From: Clostridia bacterium
Lineage (GTDB): Bacteria > Bacillota > Clostridia > CAKSNL01 > HGM11501
NCBI GenBank assembly: GCA_017411325.1
Contig: JAFQQJ010000011.1
Coordinates: forward strand, 1 to 64,000
Length of the DNA: 64,000 nucleotides
Direction of reading: 5' to 3'
A program made the position numbers and the translations under genes. The notes beneath the pieces are model-generated. The model was not told the DNA's origin. It made no database searches and worked only from the letters and a program-made list of their open reading frames with translations. Shown in pieces: positions 40,321 through 49,000 of the stretch (within the stretch, counting starts at the first letter, position 1; the number at the start of each line of letters is the position of its first letter).

Positions 40321-41628
40321 TTATCTTCTTTCTGAGCCTCTGCTTCTCATTCTTTCTTTTTTTCTTTTTTCATACTCAACCTGTCTTACAATTATGAGTA
40401 CTGCAACAACAGCAAGAACCGCAAGAAATGCTATTCCGATGATTTTTCCGATTACTCCGACAAAGGCACTCCACCAGGAATATTCATAAACTTTATCCGC
40501 GGTGAGTATCGTCTCTCCGAGATATTCATCGCCGTAGAAAACTTCAATTTTTCCCAGTTCATCATCAGGCGTTACCGGTGCAAGCACAGGTGTATCAACA
40601 GTTACCTTCGTTGTAATTAAATCCTCGTCAACATTCTTATGGAATACAAAGGAAAAATCCTCTTTCGCAGCAAGCTTAACGGTCTTTGCGCCCTTAGCAT
40701 ACTTTATGCTTTTTTCATCGTAGAATTCGCCCTTTTTAATAATCTGTCTGCTGACATAATTTTCAAAGCCCCATTCCATAAGAGCTTTGGTGTCGGAATA
40801 TGCTGTATTCACTCCGTCAACCACACTTGCTCCAAGTATTACCGATATAAGACGAACACCTTCCTTTTCAGCCGAAGCAACAAGACAGTTCTTTGCCGCA
40901 TCTGTGTAGCCGGTTTTTATACCGGTAGCAGGGCTGTAAAGATAGTCGGAGGTTCTCGCATTTGTAATAAGATTATTGGTTGTATTAAAGCTTCTTACAA
41001 CATCGCATTTTTCTGTTTTGGGAAGTTCAAAATATGTAGATTTCACAATTTCCCTGAAAGCGGGATTTTTCATTGCTGCAACAGCGATTTTAGCCATATC
41101 GGCTACTGTTGTATAGTGGTTTTCATCTGTGAGTCCGTGGGTATTCACAAAGTGAGTTCCTTCGCATCCTAAGCTTTTCGCCTTTTCATTCATAAGTGCA
41201 ACGAAATCGCTTATACTGCCGGATACAGCTTCCGCAAGAACATTTGCGGCATCGTTGCCCGATACCACCATCATACCCTTTATAAGCTCGAAATTGTTGA
41301 AGGTTTCCCCTTCATAAAGCCCAAGCTTACTGCTGTCCCAGGATATGGACATAACAGCCTCGTTACTTACCGTAGAAGTTCCTTCAGGATCAAGCTTTTC
41401 AAGCGCCAGAAGAGCCGTCATAATCTTTGTTGTGGAAGCAGGATACTTTCTTTCAGAGGAATTTTTTTCAACCAATACCTCTCCTGTATCCATATTAACA
41501 AGTATGTAATTGGCTGATGTTACAACAGGGCCTGTTGCCGCCGCAGAATTTTCGGGAACGGCAGAAGCCACCATTGTAAAAATGAGACAAAAGCACATAA
41601 TAAGTGCGAAAAGTTTTGTATTTTTCAT
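40321..41628 (-). CDS. dacF: D-alanyl-D-alanine carboxypeptidase (S11)
   Basis: A 435-residue penicillin-binding protein that trims D-Ala from peptidoglycan pentapeptides. Signal peptide 1-23; the active-site motifs are S65-TT-K68, S123-G-N125 and K238-T-G240. A C-terminal PBP5-associated beta domain (about 295-375) is followed by a hydrophobic helix (GKIIGIAFLAVLAVVAVLII) and basic tail that anchors it to the membrane from outside. Length and order match DacF/DacA. Own promoter and terminator. Confidence 0.93.
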   Translation of the reverse strand: MKNTKLFALIMCFCLIFTMVASAVPENSAAATGPVVTSANYILVNMDTGEVLVEKNSSERKYPASTTKIMTALLALEKLDPEGTSTVSNEAVMSISWDSSKLGLYEGETFNNFELIKGMMVVSGNDAANVLAEAVSGSISDFVALMNEKAKSLGCEGTHFVNTHGLTDENHYTTVADMAKIAVAAMKNPAFREIVKSTYFELPKTEKCDVVRSFNTTNNLITNARTSDYLYSPATGIKTGYTDAAKNCLVASAEKEGVRLISVILGASVVDGVNTAYSDTKALMEWGFENYVSRQIIKKGEFYDEKSIKYAKGAKTVKLAAKEDFSFVFHKNVDEDLITTKVTVDTPVLAPVTPDDELGKIEVFYGDEYLGETILTADKVYEYSWWSAFVGVIGKIIGIAFLAVLAVVAVLIIVRQVEYEKRKKERMRSRGSERR

Positions 41629-41659
41629 ATTATACCTTCTTTATATCAATTATAACTCT

Positions 41660-41688
41660 ATTATACAATAAAAGACAAACTTTAGCAA
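41660..41688 (-). promoter_or_regulatory. Promoter of dacF
   Basis: TTGCTA (41683-41688) and TATAAT (41660-41665) on the minus strand, 17 bp apart. Confidence 0.75.
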
Positions 41689-41699
41689 GAGTATTTTGA

Positions 41700-41701
41700 C
41701 A
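41700..41701. other. No tRNA, rRNA or CRISPR seen in window
   Basis: This entry records a negative result: I saw no rRNA, tRNA, CRISPR array, integrase or transposase in reading both strands; tRNA was not tested by a dedicated search. Confidence 0.5.
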
Positions 41702-41712
41702 AATTATAAATT

Positions 41713-41740
41713 AAAAAAGTGCAGATTGTATCTGCACTTT
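41713..41740 (-). terminator. Terminator of the ior operon
   Basis: AAAGTGCAGATAC-type stem (AAGTGCAGAT with ATCTGCACTT) around TGT, followed by TTTTTT on the minus strand, 5 bases after the PLP-lyase stop. Confidence 0.8.
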
Positions 41741-41745
41741 CATTT

Positions 41746-42999
41746 TCAGTCAACAAGCATATCCACAGCATGCATTATGCCGATTTTTGCCGACTCGTAG
41801 GTAAGTCCGCCCTGCATATATGCAATGTAAGGTTCTCTCATTGGCCCGTCTGCGGAAAATTCAATGGACGAGCCCTGAATAAACGCACCTGCCGCCATAA
41901 TTACCTGATCCGAATAGCCGGGCATATCCGAGGGCACCGGCGTTGCATATGAATCAATGGGAGCACCCTTCTGTATTCCCTGACAGAACTTTACAAGTTT
42001 TTCGGGGTTGTTAAAGAGTATTGCCTGAACTATGTCTGTCCTTTCATCCATCGGATGCGGCGATGTTTCATAGCCCAGAATATCCATTGCCGCCGCACAG
42101 AGAAGGGACGCCTTCATAGCCTGGCTTACAACGTGGGGAGCCATAAAAAAGCCCTGATACATATATCTTAATTCATCAAGACTTGCCCCTGCCTCCCTGC
42201 CTGTTGCGGGAGTTGTAAGACGGTAGCCGCAAAGCTCAACCAAATCGTGCCTGCCTGCAACGTATCCGCCCATTTTGGCGATACCTCCACCGGGATTTTT
42301 AATTAAGGAGCCTGCCATTAAATCAGCACCGTAATAAGTAGGCTCATGCTCTGACACGAATTCGCCGTAGCAGTTATCCACAAAACAGATTGTGTCGGGG
42401 CTTATGCTTTTTACAGCCTCGATTATATCCCTTATTTCGGGCAATCTGATATCGTGATTCCATTCATAGCCGCGGGAGCGCTGAATGTGCACCATCTTTA
42501 CCTTTTCCTTTGAAAGATATGCCTTAATCGAAGGAATATCGGCGTGTCCGTCAACCAAATCCACCTGGGCATATTTTATGCCGAAGTTTATAAGGGATCC
42601 GTTTTCGTTTCCGTCAAGCCCGATTACCCCGTCAAAGGTATCATAGGGCTTTCCCGTTACCGCAAGAAGGGTATCACCGGGACGAAGCACTGCAAAAAGC
42701 GCCGTTGAAATGGCGTGAGTTCCGGAAATCATAGTGTATCTTACAAGGGCATCCTCAGCTTCGAAAACGTCGGCATACACTCTGTCAAGCGCGTCACGCC
42801 CCATATCGTCATAGCCGTAGCCCGTTGTGCCGTTAAGGTGTGCCGCACCGATATGGTTATCGGCAAAGGCCTTTAAGACCTTTGCCTGATTGTAAAGACA
42901 AACCTCTTCAATTTTTCTGAATTTTTCGGAAACCGCCTCTTCAGCACGGGCGATTATATCCATTGTTTTATCCGAAAACTTATATAAATTTCCAAGCAT
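41746..42999 (-). CDS. PLP-dependent lyase, methionine gamma-lyase/aluminum resistance family
   Basis: A 417-residue fold-type I PLP enzyme of the COG4100 group (called aluminum resistance or methionine gamma-lyase family). The pattern includes HLNGTTGYGYDDMGRDALDRVYADVF near residues 53-78, HIQRSRGYEWNHDIR (171-185) and DLMAGSLIKNPGGGIAKMGGYVAGR with the PLP Lys (SLIKNPGGG). The reaction in vivo is unproven; cleavage of a sulfur amino acid is a reasonable guess. It starts with TAATG overlap on iorB, so is third gene of a tight operon; co-expression with Ior suggests amino-acid fermentation. Confidence 0.85.
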   Translation of the reverse strand: MLGNLYKFSDKTMDIIARAEEAVSEKFRKIEEVCLYNQAKVLKAFADNHIGAAHLNGTTGYGYDDMGRDALDRVYADVFEAEDALVRYTMISGTHAISTALFAVLRPGDTLLAVTGKPYDTFDGVIGLDGNENGSLINFGIKYAQVDLVDGHADIPSIKAYLSKEKVKMVHIQRSRGYEWNHDIRLPEIRDIIEAVKSISPDTICFVDNCYGEFVSEHEPTYYGADLMAGSLIKNPGGGIAKMGGYVAGRHDLVELCGYRLTTPATGREAGASLDELRYMYQGFFMAPHVVSQAMKASLLCAAAMDILGYETSPHPMDERTDIVQAILFNNPEKLVKFCQGIQKGAPIDSYATPVPSDMPGYSDQVIMAAGAFIQGSSIEFSADGPMREPYIAYMQGGLTYESAKIGIMHAVDMLVD

Positions 43000-43571
43000 T
43001 ATATTTCATAGCCCAGAGAAAATGCCTTTAAGTTGATATCAAGGAATTTTTCCGGTACTGTCTCCTTTATAACTTCTGTCCATGTTTCCTTCGGAATGTC
43101 GGTGTTCTTGGCAAGCAAGCCTATCAATACAACATTTACCGCCTTGGAGCTTCCTGCCTCTGTTGCAAGGCTTAAAGCATCAATCGCTGTTATATCAACG
43201 GAAAGTGCTTTTATTTTTTCAATTATTGCATCGGGATATTTTGCCTTGCCGATGATAACGGGCATAGGATCGATGTTCTGTGAGTTTACAAGAAGTCTTC
43301 CGCCCTTTTTAAGAAACTCAAGACTTCTCATTGCTTCAAGCTCTTCAAACGCCATAATGATATCGGCACATCCTTCTCCGATAACGGGAGAATATACGTT
43401 TTCGTTTCCGTAGCGAACATAGGTTACAACGCTTCCGCCTCTCTGGCTCATACCGTGAACCTCGCTCACCTTAACGTCATATCCGCACTTTATTGCAACA
43501 TTACCGAGTATTCTGCTGGCAAGAAGCGTACCCTGTCCGCCAACGCCAACTATCATAATTGATGTATTCAT
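42999..43571 (-). CDS. iorB: Indolepyruvate:ferredoxin oxidoreductase, beta subunit
   Basis: A 190-residue gamma-domain-type subunit (VGVGGQGTLLASRILGNVA at 8-26; EVHGMSQRGGSVVTYVRYG at 38-56). With IorA it oxidatively decarboxylates aryl pyruvates to aryl acetyl-CoA, reducing ferredoxin. TAATG overlaps with iorA upstream and the PLP lyase downstream show coupled translation. Length is standard. Confidence 0.94.
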   Translation of the reverse strand: MNTSIMIVGVGGQGTLLASRILGNVAIKCGYDVKVSEVHGMSQRGGSVVTYVRYGNENVYSPVIGEGCADIIMAFEELEAMRSLEFLKKGGRLLVNSQNIDPMPVIIGKAKYPDAIIEKIKALSVDITAIDALSLATEAGSSKAVNVVLIGLLAKNTDIPKETWTEVIKETVPEKFLDINLKAFSLGYEI

Positions 43572-45301
43572 TACGCTTCCTCCTTTTTAAGTGCTTTCTT
43601 TGCACAAAGCTGTGCACAGTAGCCGCATCCGTTACACTGAGTTTTGTCGATGTTGATCTTTTCACCGTCAAAGCTTATTGCGGGACATCCTATCTTTAAG
43701 CACATCTTGCACTTTACACAATCGCTTGTAACCGTCATTTTGCCTTCGTACTTAACACTCTTTAAAAGTGCGCAGGGACGCTGTGCAATGATAACGGAGG
43801 GTTCCTTCTTTGAAACCTCTTCCTTTACAACCGCCTTGAAGCCCTTAAGGTCGAAGGGATCGGCAACTCTGATATTTGGAACTCCGATTGCCTCGCAAAG
43901 CTTTACAAGGTCAACCTGGGGAGCAGCTTCGCCTCTTATTGTCTTACCCGTCAGGGGATTGTCCTGATGGCCTGTCATACCGGTTATGGAGTTATCAAGA
44001 ATGATTACCGTGGAGTTACCCTTGTTATATACAACGTTGATAAGTCCCGTAATACCGCTGTGAATAAAGGTGGAGTCACCAAGCACTGCAACGGTTTTTC
44101 CTGAAACCTCGGGATTTGCCTTATCCATACCGTGAGCAAGACCGATTGATGCACCCATACATACGCAGGCATCGACGGAAGACAAGGGCTCAAGTGTACC
44201 TAATGTATAGCATCCGATATCGCCGCATACACGAAGACCTAAGGATGATAATGCATAAAATGTTCCTCTGTGAGGGCATCCTGCGCAAAGCACGGGAGGA
44301 CGCATGGGAGCGCTTTCTTCCACCTTTACGCTTTCAGCTCTTTTTTCACCGAGCACGACCTCTTTTATCATATCAGCGGAATATTCGCCGATTAAAGTGA
44401 AGGCATCCTTTCCGGTTACTTCGATTCCCATCGCCTTTATATGCTCTTCAAAGAAGGGATCAAGCTCTTCAATTACATAGAGCTTTTCAACCTTTGATGC
44501 AAATTCCTTTATAAGGTTGTCGCAAAGAGGATAAACCATACCAAGCTTTAAGTAGGATACCTTGTCGCCCAGTGCTTCCTTTGCATACTGATAGCAGATA
44601 CCTGATGTAATAACACCGATTTTTGTATCGTTGTATTCAACCTTGTTAAGGGTAGATGTATCGGAATAAACCGATGCATCCTTAAGTATTTCCTCTAAAA
44701 CAGGATGACGGCGTTTTGCCATAGCCGGCATCATTACGTTCTTCATGGGGTTTTTAACGTATTCCTTTTCCGCCTCTTCCCTTTCGCCCACTTCAACAAG
44801 GCTCTGAGAATGGGACACTCTTGTTGTAAGTCTTAAAATTACGGGAAGGTCAAACTTTTCGCTTATCGCGAAAGCTTCCTTTGCAAAGCTTAAGCACTCC
44901 TGACTGTCAGAGGGTTCAAGCATAATGGCCTTGGATGCCTTTGCATAGTTACGGCTGTCCTGCTCATTCTGTGAGCTGTGCATACCTGGGTCGTCCGCAA
45001 CGCAGATTAAAAGACCTGCATTTACGCCCGTATATGTAGCTGTAAATAAAGGATCTGCCGCAACGTTCAAGCCAACGTGCTTCATAGCGCAGACAGATCT
45101 ACCTCCGCCCATAGCGGAGCCGATTGCCGTTTCAAGCGCAACCTTTTCATTGGGCGCCCACTCAACGTGAGGGCAAGGAAGTGTTGCCATATATTCCATT
45201 ATTTCCGTGCTGGGTGTTCCGGGATAAGCAGATGCAACCTTTACACCTGCTTCGTAAGCACCGCGCGCCACGGCGTGATTACCGAGCATTAACTTTTTCA
45301 T
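43571..45301 (-). CDS. iorA: Indolepyruvate:ferredoxin oxidoreductase, alpha subunit
   Basis: A 576-residue subunit with pyrimidine-binding domain at the N-terminus (GNHAVARGAYEAGVKVASAYPGTPSTEI), a TPP domain (CAGCPHRGTFYAL near 338 and GDSTFIHSGITGLINVVYN about 408-426), and a C-terminal two-cluster ferredoxin domain (CVKCKMCLKIGCP..CNGCGYCAQLC, about 530-570). Together with IorB it lets the cell ferment aromatic amino acids. Strong promoter upstream overlapping the end of the neighbouring gene. Confidence 0.95.
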   Translation of the reverse strand: MKKLMLGNHAVARGAYEAGVKVASAYPGTPSTEIMEYMATLPCPHVEWAPNEKVALETAIGSAMGGGRSVCAMKHVGLNVAADPLFTATYTGVNAGLLICVADDPGMHSSQNEQDSRNYAKASKAIMLEPSDSQECLSFAKEAFAISEKFDLPVILRLTTRVSHSQSLVEVGEREEAEKEYVKNPMKNVMMPAMAKRRHPVLEEILKDASVYSDTSTLNKVEYNDTKIGVITSGICYQYAKEALGDKVSYLKLGMVYPLCDNLIKEFASKVEKLYVIEELDPFFEEHIKAMGIEVTGKDAFTLIGEYSADMIKEVVLGEKRAESVKVEESAPMRPPVLCAGCPHRGTFYALSSLGLRVCGDIGCYTLGTLEPLSSVDACVCMGASIGLAHGMDKANPEVSGKTVAVLGDSTFIHSGITGLINVVYNKGNSTVIILDNSITGMTGHQDNPLTGKTIRGEAAPQVDLVKLCEAIGVPNIRVADPFDLKGFKAVVKEEVSKKEPSVIIAQRPCALLKSVKYEGKMTVTSDCVKCKMCLKIGCPAISFDGEKINIDKTQCNGCGYCAQLCAKKALKKEEA

Positions 45302-45332
45302 AATAGTTCTCCTTTGTGATTTTTATCTTTAT

Positions 45333-45361
45333 ATTATACTATAAATTTGTCGTCTTGTAAA
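45333..45361 (-). promoter_or_regulatory. Promoter of the ior operon
   Basis: TTTACA (45356-45361) and TATAAT (45333-45338) on the minus strand, 17 bp apart. The -35 lies inside the last codons of the upstream 244-residue gene. Confidence 0.7.
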
Positions 45362-46068
45362 GCATTTGAGCCAAATAAATAGAAAATTGCCGAAGAAAAA
45401 TTAAAATATGCATGGCTTAAAATACCTTTTCCCTTTTTATCTGTATCCCCCTCGTAATAATAATCAAAATAAAGCTCTGCACACTTTTTTGCACGTTTAT
45501 ATAAGACGGATGTATCGAGGCGGTTTATGCACCTTTTCATATCCGCCTCTAAAAATGCCATAGCGATTAAAAGCCGTTTTCCTTCGTCGGTTAAAGACAG
45601 CTCTTTTCCGCTCGCGCCTTCCGCTTTTTTTGACGCCGCATAGAGATAAAAGGCAGAGTCCGTCATTTCATAGCTTCTTTCTTCCGTTATTGCATCAGTT
45701 GGTGCTTTGCTGTTATAGGTTATTCCGTCAAAGCCAGAAGCCTCTTTTATTTCAGGTATCTTAATTTCCTCACCAAAATATTTTGCACATTCAAAAAGCG
45801 TTCTTTTTACCGATTCACTTCTTAAAGAGGGCTTTTCAAAAGCGGGGATTTTTAAGTCAAGATAGCTTTTTATCAAAGCTTCATACCACGTATCTTCAGG
45901 GTAAAAATTTGTAAAAATCCCGTCCCTTTCAGCCCTTATTCCGGGAAGCGAAAAGGTATCCGTATCAACATTAGGAGCATAGAAGCCCGGGTGGCTCCTA
46001 TGCTCTCGTAGTGCAAGAATGTTTATCGAAAGCCTTTCTGCAAGGCTTGAAAGTACGCCCTTCATCAC
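45334..46068 (-). CDS. Unknown protein coupled to DUF1934 gene
   Basis: A protein of 243-244 residues with no family I recognise. It has no signal or membrane segment, many Tyr and Phe (LYFDYYYEGD, HAYFNFSSAIFYLFGSN), and a helical C-terminal half (MAFLEADMKRCINRLDTSVLYKRAKKCAELYF). The start is GTG 46068 or ATG 46065; the upstream stop TGA overlaps either, so translation is coupled to the DUF1934 gene. In other Bacillota ywiB is next to argS; I see no ArgS-like catalytic motif here. Confidence 0.6.
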   Translation of the reverse strand: MMKGVLSSLAERLSINILALREHRSHPGFYAPNVDTDTFSLPGIRAERDGIFTNFYPEDTWYEALIKSYLDLKIPAFEKPSLRSESVKRTLFECAKYFGEEIKIPEIKEASGFDGITYNSKAPTDAITEERSYEMTDSAFYLYAASKKAEGASGKELSLTDEGKRLLIAMAFLEADMKRCINRLDTSVLYKRAKKCAELYFDYYYEGDTDKKGKGILSHAYFNFSSAIFYLFGSNALQDDKFIV

Positions 46069-46496
46069 GCTTCACGGATGGACATGGAAAGTGAGTTTGC
46101 CGACTGGGGCACATTGTCGATATCCACAAAATAATCGATTCTTATGTCGCCCTCTCTTTCCCCCAGATCCACCTTCAGCTTGTCTGTAATTGTGCTTACC
46201 GTAAAGCTTCCGTAAGGTGTTTCATAGTGGCCCATATGGGTTTTACCCGATTCAAAAACCATATATGTATTGCCGCCCTCGGTTCCTGTTCTTGACATTG
46301 TGACAATATTTCCGTCAATTTTCAGCATCGTCTGGGTGCCTTTTTTAAAGCCCGTTACTTCGCTTTCTTCATAAACTATATATTTTTTGCCGTTTCTCTC
46401 GTAATACCGACCGCTTGTGACAAGCTCAAGATCGTCATTTTCTTCTTCCTGATCCGTAAATACGCCGCGTATCGATATGATAATATCTTTTTTCAC
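46065..46496 (-). CDS. DUF1934 (YwiB-like) protein
   Basis: A 143-residue lipocalin-like beta-barrel protein of the DUF1934/YwiB family: IISIRGVFTDQEEENDDLELVTSGRYYERNGKKYIVYEESEV at the N-terminus, then TMLKIDGNIVTMSRTG and THMGHYETPYGSF. Function is unknown in the family. GTG 46496 is the start with AAGGAGG 10 bases before it. First gene of a two-gene operon. Confidence 0.85.
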   Translation of the reverse strand: MKKDIIISIRGVFTDQEEENDDLELVTSGRYYERNGKKYIVYEESEVTGFKKGTQTMLKIDGNIVTMSRTGTEGGNTYMVFESGKTHMGHYETPYGSFTVSTITDKLKVDLGEREGDIRIDYFVDIDNVPQSANSLSMSIREA

Positions 46497-46518
46497 GAAA
46501 AATCCGCCTCCTTTTAAG

Positions 46519-46547
46519 AGTATATCACAAAATCCCCTTTATTTCAA
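46519..46547 (-). promoter_or_regulatory. Promoter of the DUF1934 operon
   Basis: TTGAAA (46542-46547) and TATACT (46519-46524) on the minus strand, 17 bp apart with TGTGA before the -10. Confidence 0.7.
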
Positions 46548-46552
46548 AGGAT

Positions 46553-47776
46553 TCATTTGGAAAGAATCAAATGGCAGGGCATTCCGTTTTCGTATACGGG
46601 ATAGCTTTCTCCTATAATTAAAGGTCTTGCATATTTGATAAATTCATCCGTAACACCGTTTCCCTCGGAATTGATGTATTCTGCGGGAACCATCTTTTCC
46701 TCGTTTGCGATTTTCGATATATCCATTGCTTCAAACTTTATCTCATAGTCGCCGCATCTTACATAACCCATCATTTTACCTGTTGTGCCGGAAAGCGCCT
46801 CACGGAAAGCCGCACCTCCGTTTGCAAGAGCTTCTTCAACGTCGGTCTTACTCTGTAAGTGAGATGCACATCTCTGGAATACGTTTAATTCCACCGCTCT
46901 TGCCTTTACGCCGATTTTTTCTCTTACGGCGTTTTCCAGAACCTTGCCGGAGCCGCTTAAATACTTATGTCCGAAGTTGTCAACCGCGCCTGATGCTGTG
47001 CTTTCACATACATATATTCCGTTTTCATCCTTGATACCTTCGGAAATTGCCACAAGAACAACCTTTTTTTCTGCAAGGCACTTTTTAACATCGGAAATAA
47101 ACTTTTCCATTGAGAAGGGTACTTCGGGAAGGTAGATTAAATCGGGAGATGAACATGTATCGTCCTTTGCAAGGGCACTTGCAGCCGTAAGCCAGCCTGC
47201 ATTTCTTCCCATTACCTCCACGATTAAAACGCTTTCAAGGTCGTATACGTTGGTATCACGGTGCATTTCCTTAACTGCTGTTGCAACGAACTTTGCCGCA
47301 CTTCCGTAGCCGGGGCAATGGTCGGTCATCGCCAGGTCATTGTCAATGGTTTTCGGGATACCCATTATATAAATTTCATAGTCCTTTGTTTTTGCATATT
47401 CGCTTAAACGGTAAACCGTGTCCATGGAATCGTTTCCGCCGATATAGAAAAAGTATCTTATGTTGTGCTTCTCAAAAATTTCAAAAACCTTGTCATAAAC
47501 GGACGAATCCTTGTCAGGTTTAGGCATTTTATAACGGCAGGAGCCAAGGTATGCAGAGGGTGTGTGGATAAGCTTTTCAAGATTGCCTTCCCCGGAAAAG
47601 GTTTCACCCAGATCGGTGAATTTTTCTTTTAACAAGCCTTCAATTCCGTTTACCATGCCGAGGATTTTACCCTCGAATTTTGAATCGAGTGCTTCTTTTA
47701 TAACACCCGCCAGTGATGCATTTATCGCCGCAGTGGGGCCGCCCGACTGCCCTATTACCATATTTCCTTTAATCAT
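46553..47776 (-). CDS. pfp: Pyrophosphate-type 6-phosphofructokinase
   Basis: A 407-residue phosphofructokinase that interconverts fructose 6-phosphate and fructose 1,6-bisphosphate. The phosphoryl-donor loop GGNDS (113-117) has Asp where ATP enzymes have Gly, and PKTIDND (141-147) carries the Lys and Asp typical of PPi-dependent PFK. GQSGGPTAAIN at 9-19 and MGRNAGWLTAASAL (about 190-203) complete the family pattern. Pyrophosphate use saves ATP in anaerobes. Own promoter; ends just before the DUF1934 promoter. Confidence 0.9.
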   Translation of the reverse strand: MIKGNMVIGQSGGPTAAINASLAGVIKEALDSKFEGKILGMVNGIEGLLKEKFTDLGETFSGEGNLEKLIHTPSAYLGSCRYKMPKPDKDSSVYDKVFEIFEKHNIRYFFYIGGNDSMDTVYRLSEYAKTKDYEIYIMGIPKTIDNDLAMTDHCPGYGSAAKFVATAVKEMHRDTNVYDLESVLIVEVMGRNAGWLTAASALAKDDTCSSPDLIYLPEVPFSMEKFISDVKKCLAEKKVVLVAISEGIKDENGIYVCESTASGAVDNFGHKYLSGSGKVLENAVREKIGVKARAVELNVFQRCASHLQSKTDVEEALANGGAAFREALSGTTGKMMGYVRCGDYEIKFEAMDISKIANEEKMVPAEYINSEGNGVTDEFIKYARPLIIGESYPVYENGMPCHLILSK

Positions 47777-47807
47777 ACCTGTCGCCTCCGATAATTATTC
47801 TTATAAC

Positions 47808-47835
47808 ATTATATCAAAATTTTATAAAAATTCAA
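47808..47835 (-). promoter_or_regulatory. Promoter of the phosphofructokinase gene
   Basis: TTGAAT (47830-47835) and TATAAT (47808-47813) on the minus strand, 16 bp apart with TTTGA before the -10. Confidence 0.65.
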
Positions 47836-47843
47836 TATTTTAC

Positions 47844-47871
47844 TTGAAGAAATTAAAATTTGTGGTAAAAT
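47844..47871 (+). promoter_or_regulatory. Promoter of the acidic 160-residue protein gene
   Basis: TTGAAG (47844-47849) and TAAAAT (47866-47871) 16 bp apart, with TGTGG before the -10. Confidence 0.6.
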
Positions 47872-47927
47872 ATATAAAGAAGTATATAATATTTCAAGAT
47901 AATTTGTTAAAGAAAGGAACAGCTTTT

Positions 47928-48410
47928 ATGAAAGAATACAGCAAAGTCATTTTTGAAACCGAAGAAAAGGATTATTTCTGCCTGTGGTTTACCGACATCA
48001 ATTCAGGTTTTGTTACAGAAGAGGATCACGTTGCCTGCTTCCGCGATGAGGATGTTTTCGATGCTTACTGCAAGGCAAAGGGCTTTACACCCAAGGACAC
48101 CATGCTTTTCGACCTCTCCTCTCTCTTAAGCTTTGCTATCGGCAAGGATAACGATTTTGACGCATCAACCCTTCTCAATTTCTGGAACATATGCTCAGAC
48201 CTCGCTTTTACCTTAAAGCTTGATTTTGTGGGTGACGATGACAACGAAACCTTATCCGAAATTTACGATACGCTGTTCTTTTTGGAAACCGCGGACGATG
48301 ACGAGGTTTCCGATGAAGATGCCACCATTACGGAGGATGATTTGTCGGATTTACGCGAAATCGTAGCAGAAGGCTGCAAGATGATTATCGCAAACTTAAA
48401 CGCTATATAA
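47928..48410 (+). CDS. Acidic protein of unknown function
   Basis: A 160-residue soluble protein that I do not recognise: N-terminal strands (SKVIFETEEKDYFCLWFTDINSGFV), then helices, and an acidic run near 123-140 (ETADDDEVSDEDATITEDDL). ATG 47928 follows AGAAAGGA; the longer upstream frame lies in the PFK gene and promoter region and is not coding. Own promoter and terminator, so a single-gene unit. Its acidity could mimic a nucleic acid or bind cations, but there is no direct evidence. Confidence 0.7.
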   Translation: MKEYSKVIFETEEKDYFCLWFTDINSGFVTEEDHVACFRDEDVFDAYCKAKGFTPKDTMLFDLSSLLSFAIGKDNDFDASTLLNFWNICSDLAFTLKLDFVGDDDNETLSEIYDTLFFLETADDDEVSDEDATITEDDLSDLREIVAEGCKMIIANLNAI

Positions 48411-48417
48411 AATGCCG

Positions 48418-48457
48418 AAAAGAATAAAGAGCATAGTTGCACTCTTTATTCTTTTTT
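48418..48457 (+). terminator. Terminator after the acidic protein gene
   Basis: AAAGAATAAAGAG pairs with CTCTTTATTCTTT around a 10-base loop, followed by T-rich sequence. Confidence 0.8.
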
Positions 48458-48461
48458 CATA

Positions 48462-48490
48462 TTTACAAAATATGAAAAAAGTTGTATAAT
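48462..48490 (+). promoter_or_regulatory. Promoter of rlmH
   Basis: TTTACA (48462-48467) and TATAAT (48485-48490) 17 bp apart, 18 bases before the rlmH start, so the leader is very short. Confidence 0.65.
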
Positions 48491-48508
48491 AAGCTTGAGG
48501 TTTTAAGT

Positions 48509-48988
48509 ATGAAAATTAAATTGATTTGCGTCGGCAGGCAGAAGGAATCCTTTTTCAAGGATGCCGCAGCCGAATATATAAAAAGGCTTTCCCGCTTTCA
48601 CAAGCTGGAAATAATAGAGATACCCGAAGAGCTGAAAAAGGAAAATCCTTCGGAGGGTGAAATTGAAAAGGCACTTTCCGACGAGGCCGAAAAAATATTA
48701 AAGTCTGTCGGTAAGGGTGCATATATCGTTTCGCTTGCCATAGAAGGAAAACAGATTTCAAGCGAGGACTTAGCAGACACCTTAAAGGGCTTAAGCGACA
48801 GCGGAACAAGCGAAGCTGACTTTATAATAGGCGGCTCCCACGGTCTTTCAAAGGACGTTTTATCCTCCTCCGACTTTCTTTTAAGCTTTTCAAAAATGAC
48901 ATTTACCAAAGAGATGGCACGGGTTATATTTTTAGAACAGCTTTACCGTGCATCCAAAATCTCCGCAGGAGAAACCTATCATAAATAA
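48509..48988 (+). CDS. rlmH: 23S rRNA (pseudouridine1915-N3)-methyltransferase
   Basis: A 159-residue SPOUT methyltransferase that modifies pseudouridine 1915 in helix 69 of 23S rRNA. Typical pieces: MKIKLICVGRQKE at the N-terminus, the knot region FIIGGSHGLSKDVL (residues near 105-118) and the C-terminal LEQLYRASKISAGETYHK. ATG 48509 follows TTGAGG; the upstream in-frame ATG has no site. Length equals that of RlmH of other Bacillota. Followed by the AEC transporter gene after 12 bp. Confidence 0.95.
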   Translation: MKIKLICVGRQKESFFKDAAAEYIKRLSRFHKLEIIEIPEELKKENPSEGEIEKALSDEAEKILKSVGKGAYIVSLAIEGKQISSEDLADTLKGLSDSGTSEADFIIGGSHGLSKDVLSSSDFLLSFSKMTFTKEMARVIFLEQLYRASKISAGETYHK

Positions 48989-49000
48989 GGAGCGTAAAAA

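Noticed and set aside
45334..46068. 244-residue gene as a fragment of argS.
   Set aside because: No HIGH, KMSKS-like or DALR-type anticodon domain could be found; only the position next to a YwiB-like gene prompted the idea.
47562..47927. Upstream extension of the acidic 160-residue protein to 282 codons.
   Set aside because: The extra part runs through the divergent PFK gene and both promoters; ATG 47928 has a good ribosome site.
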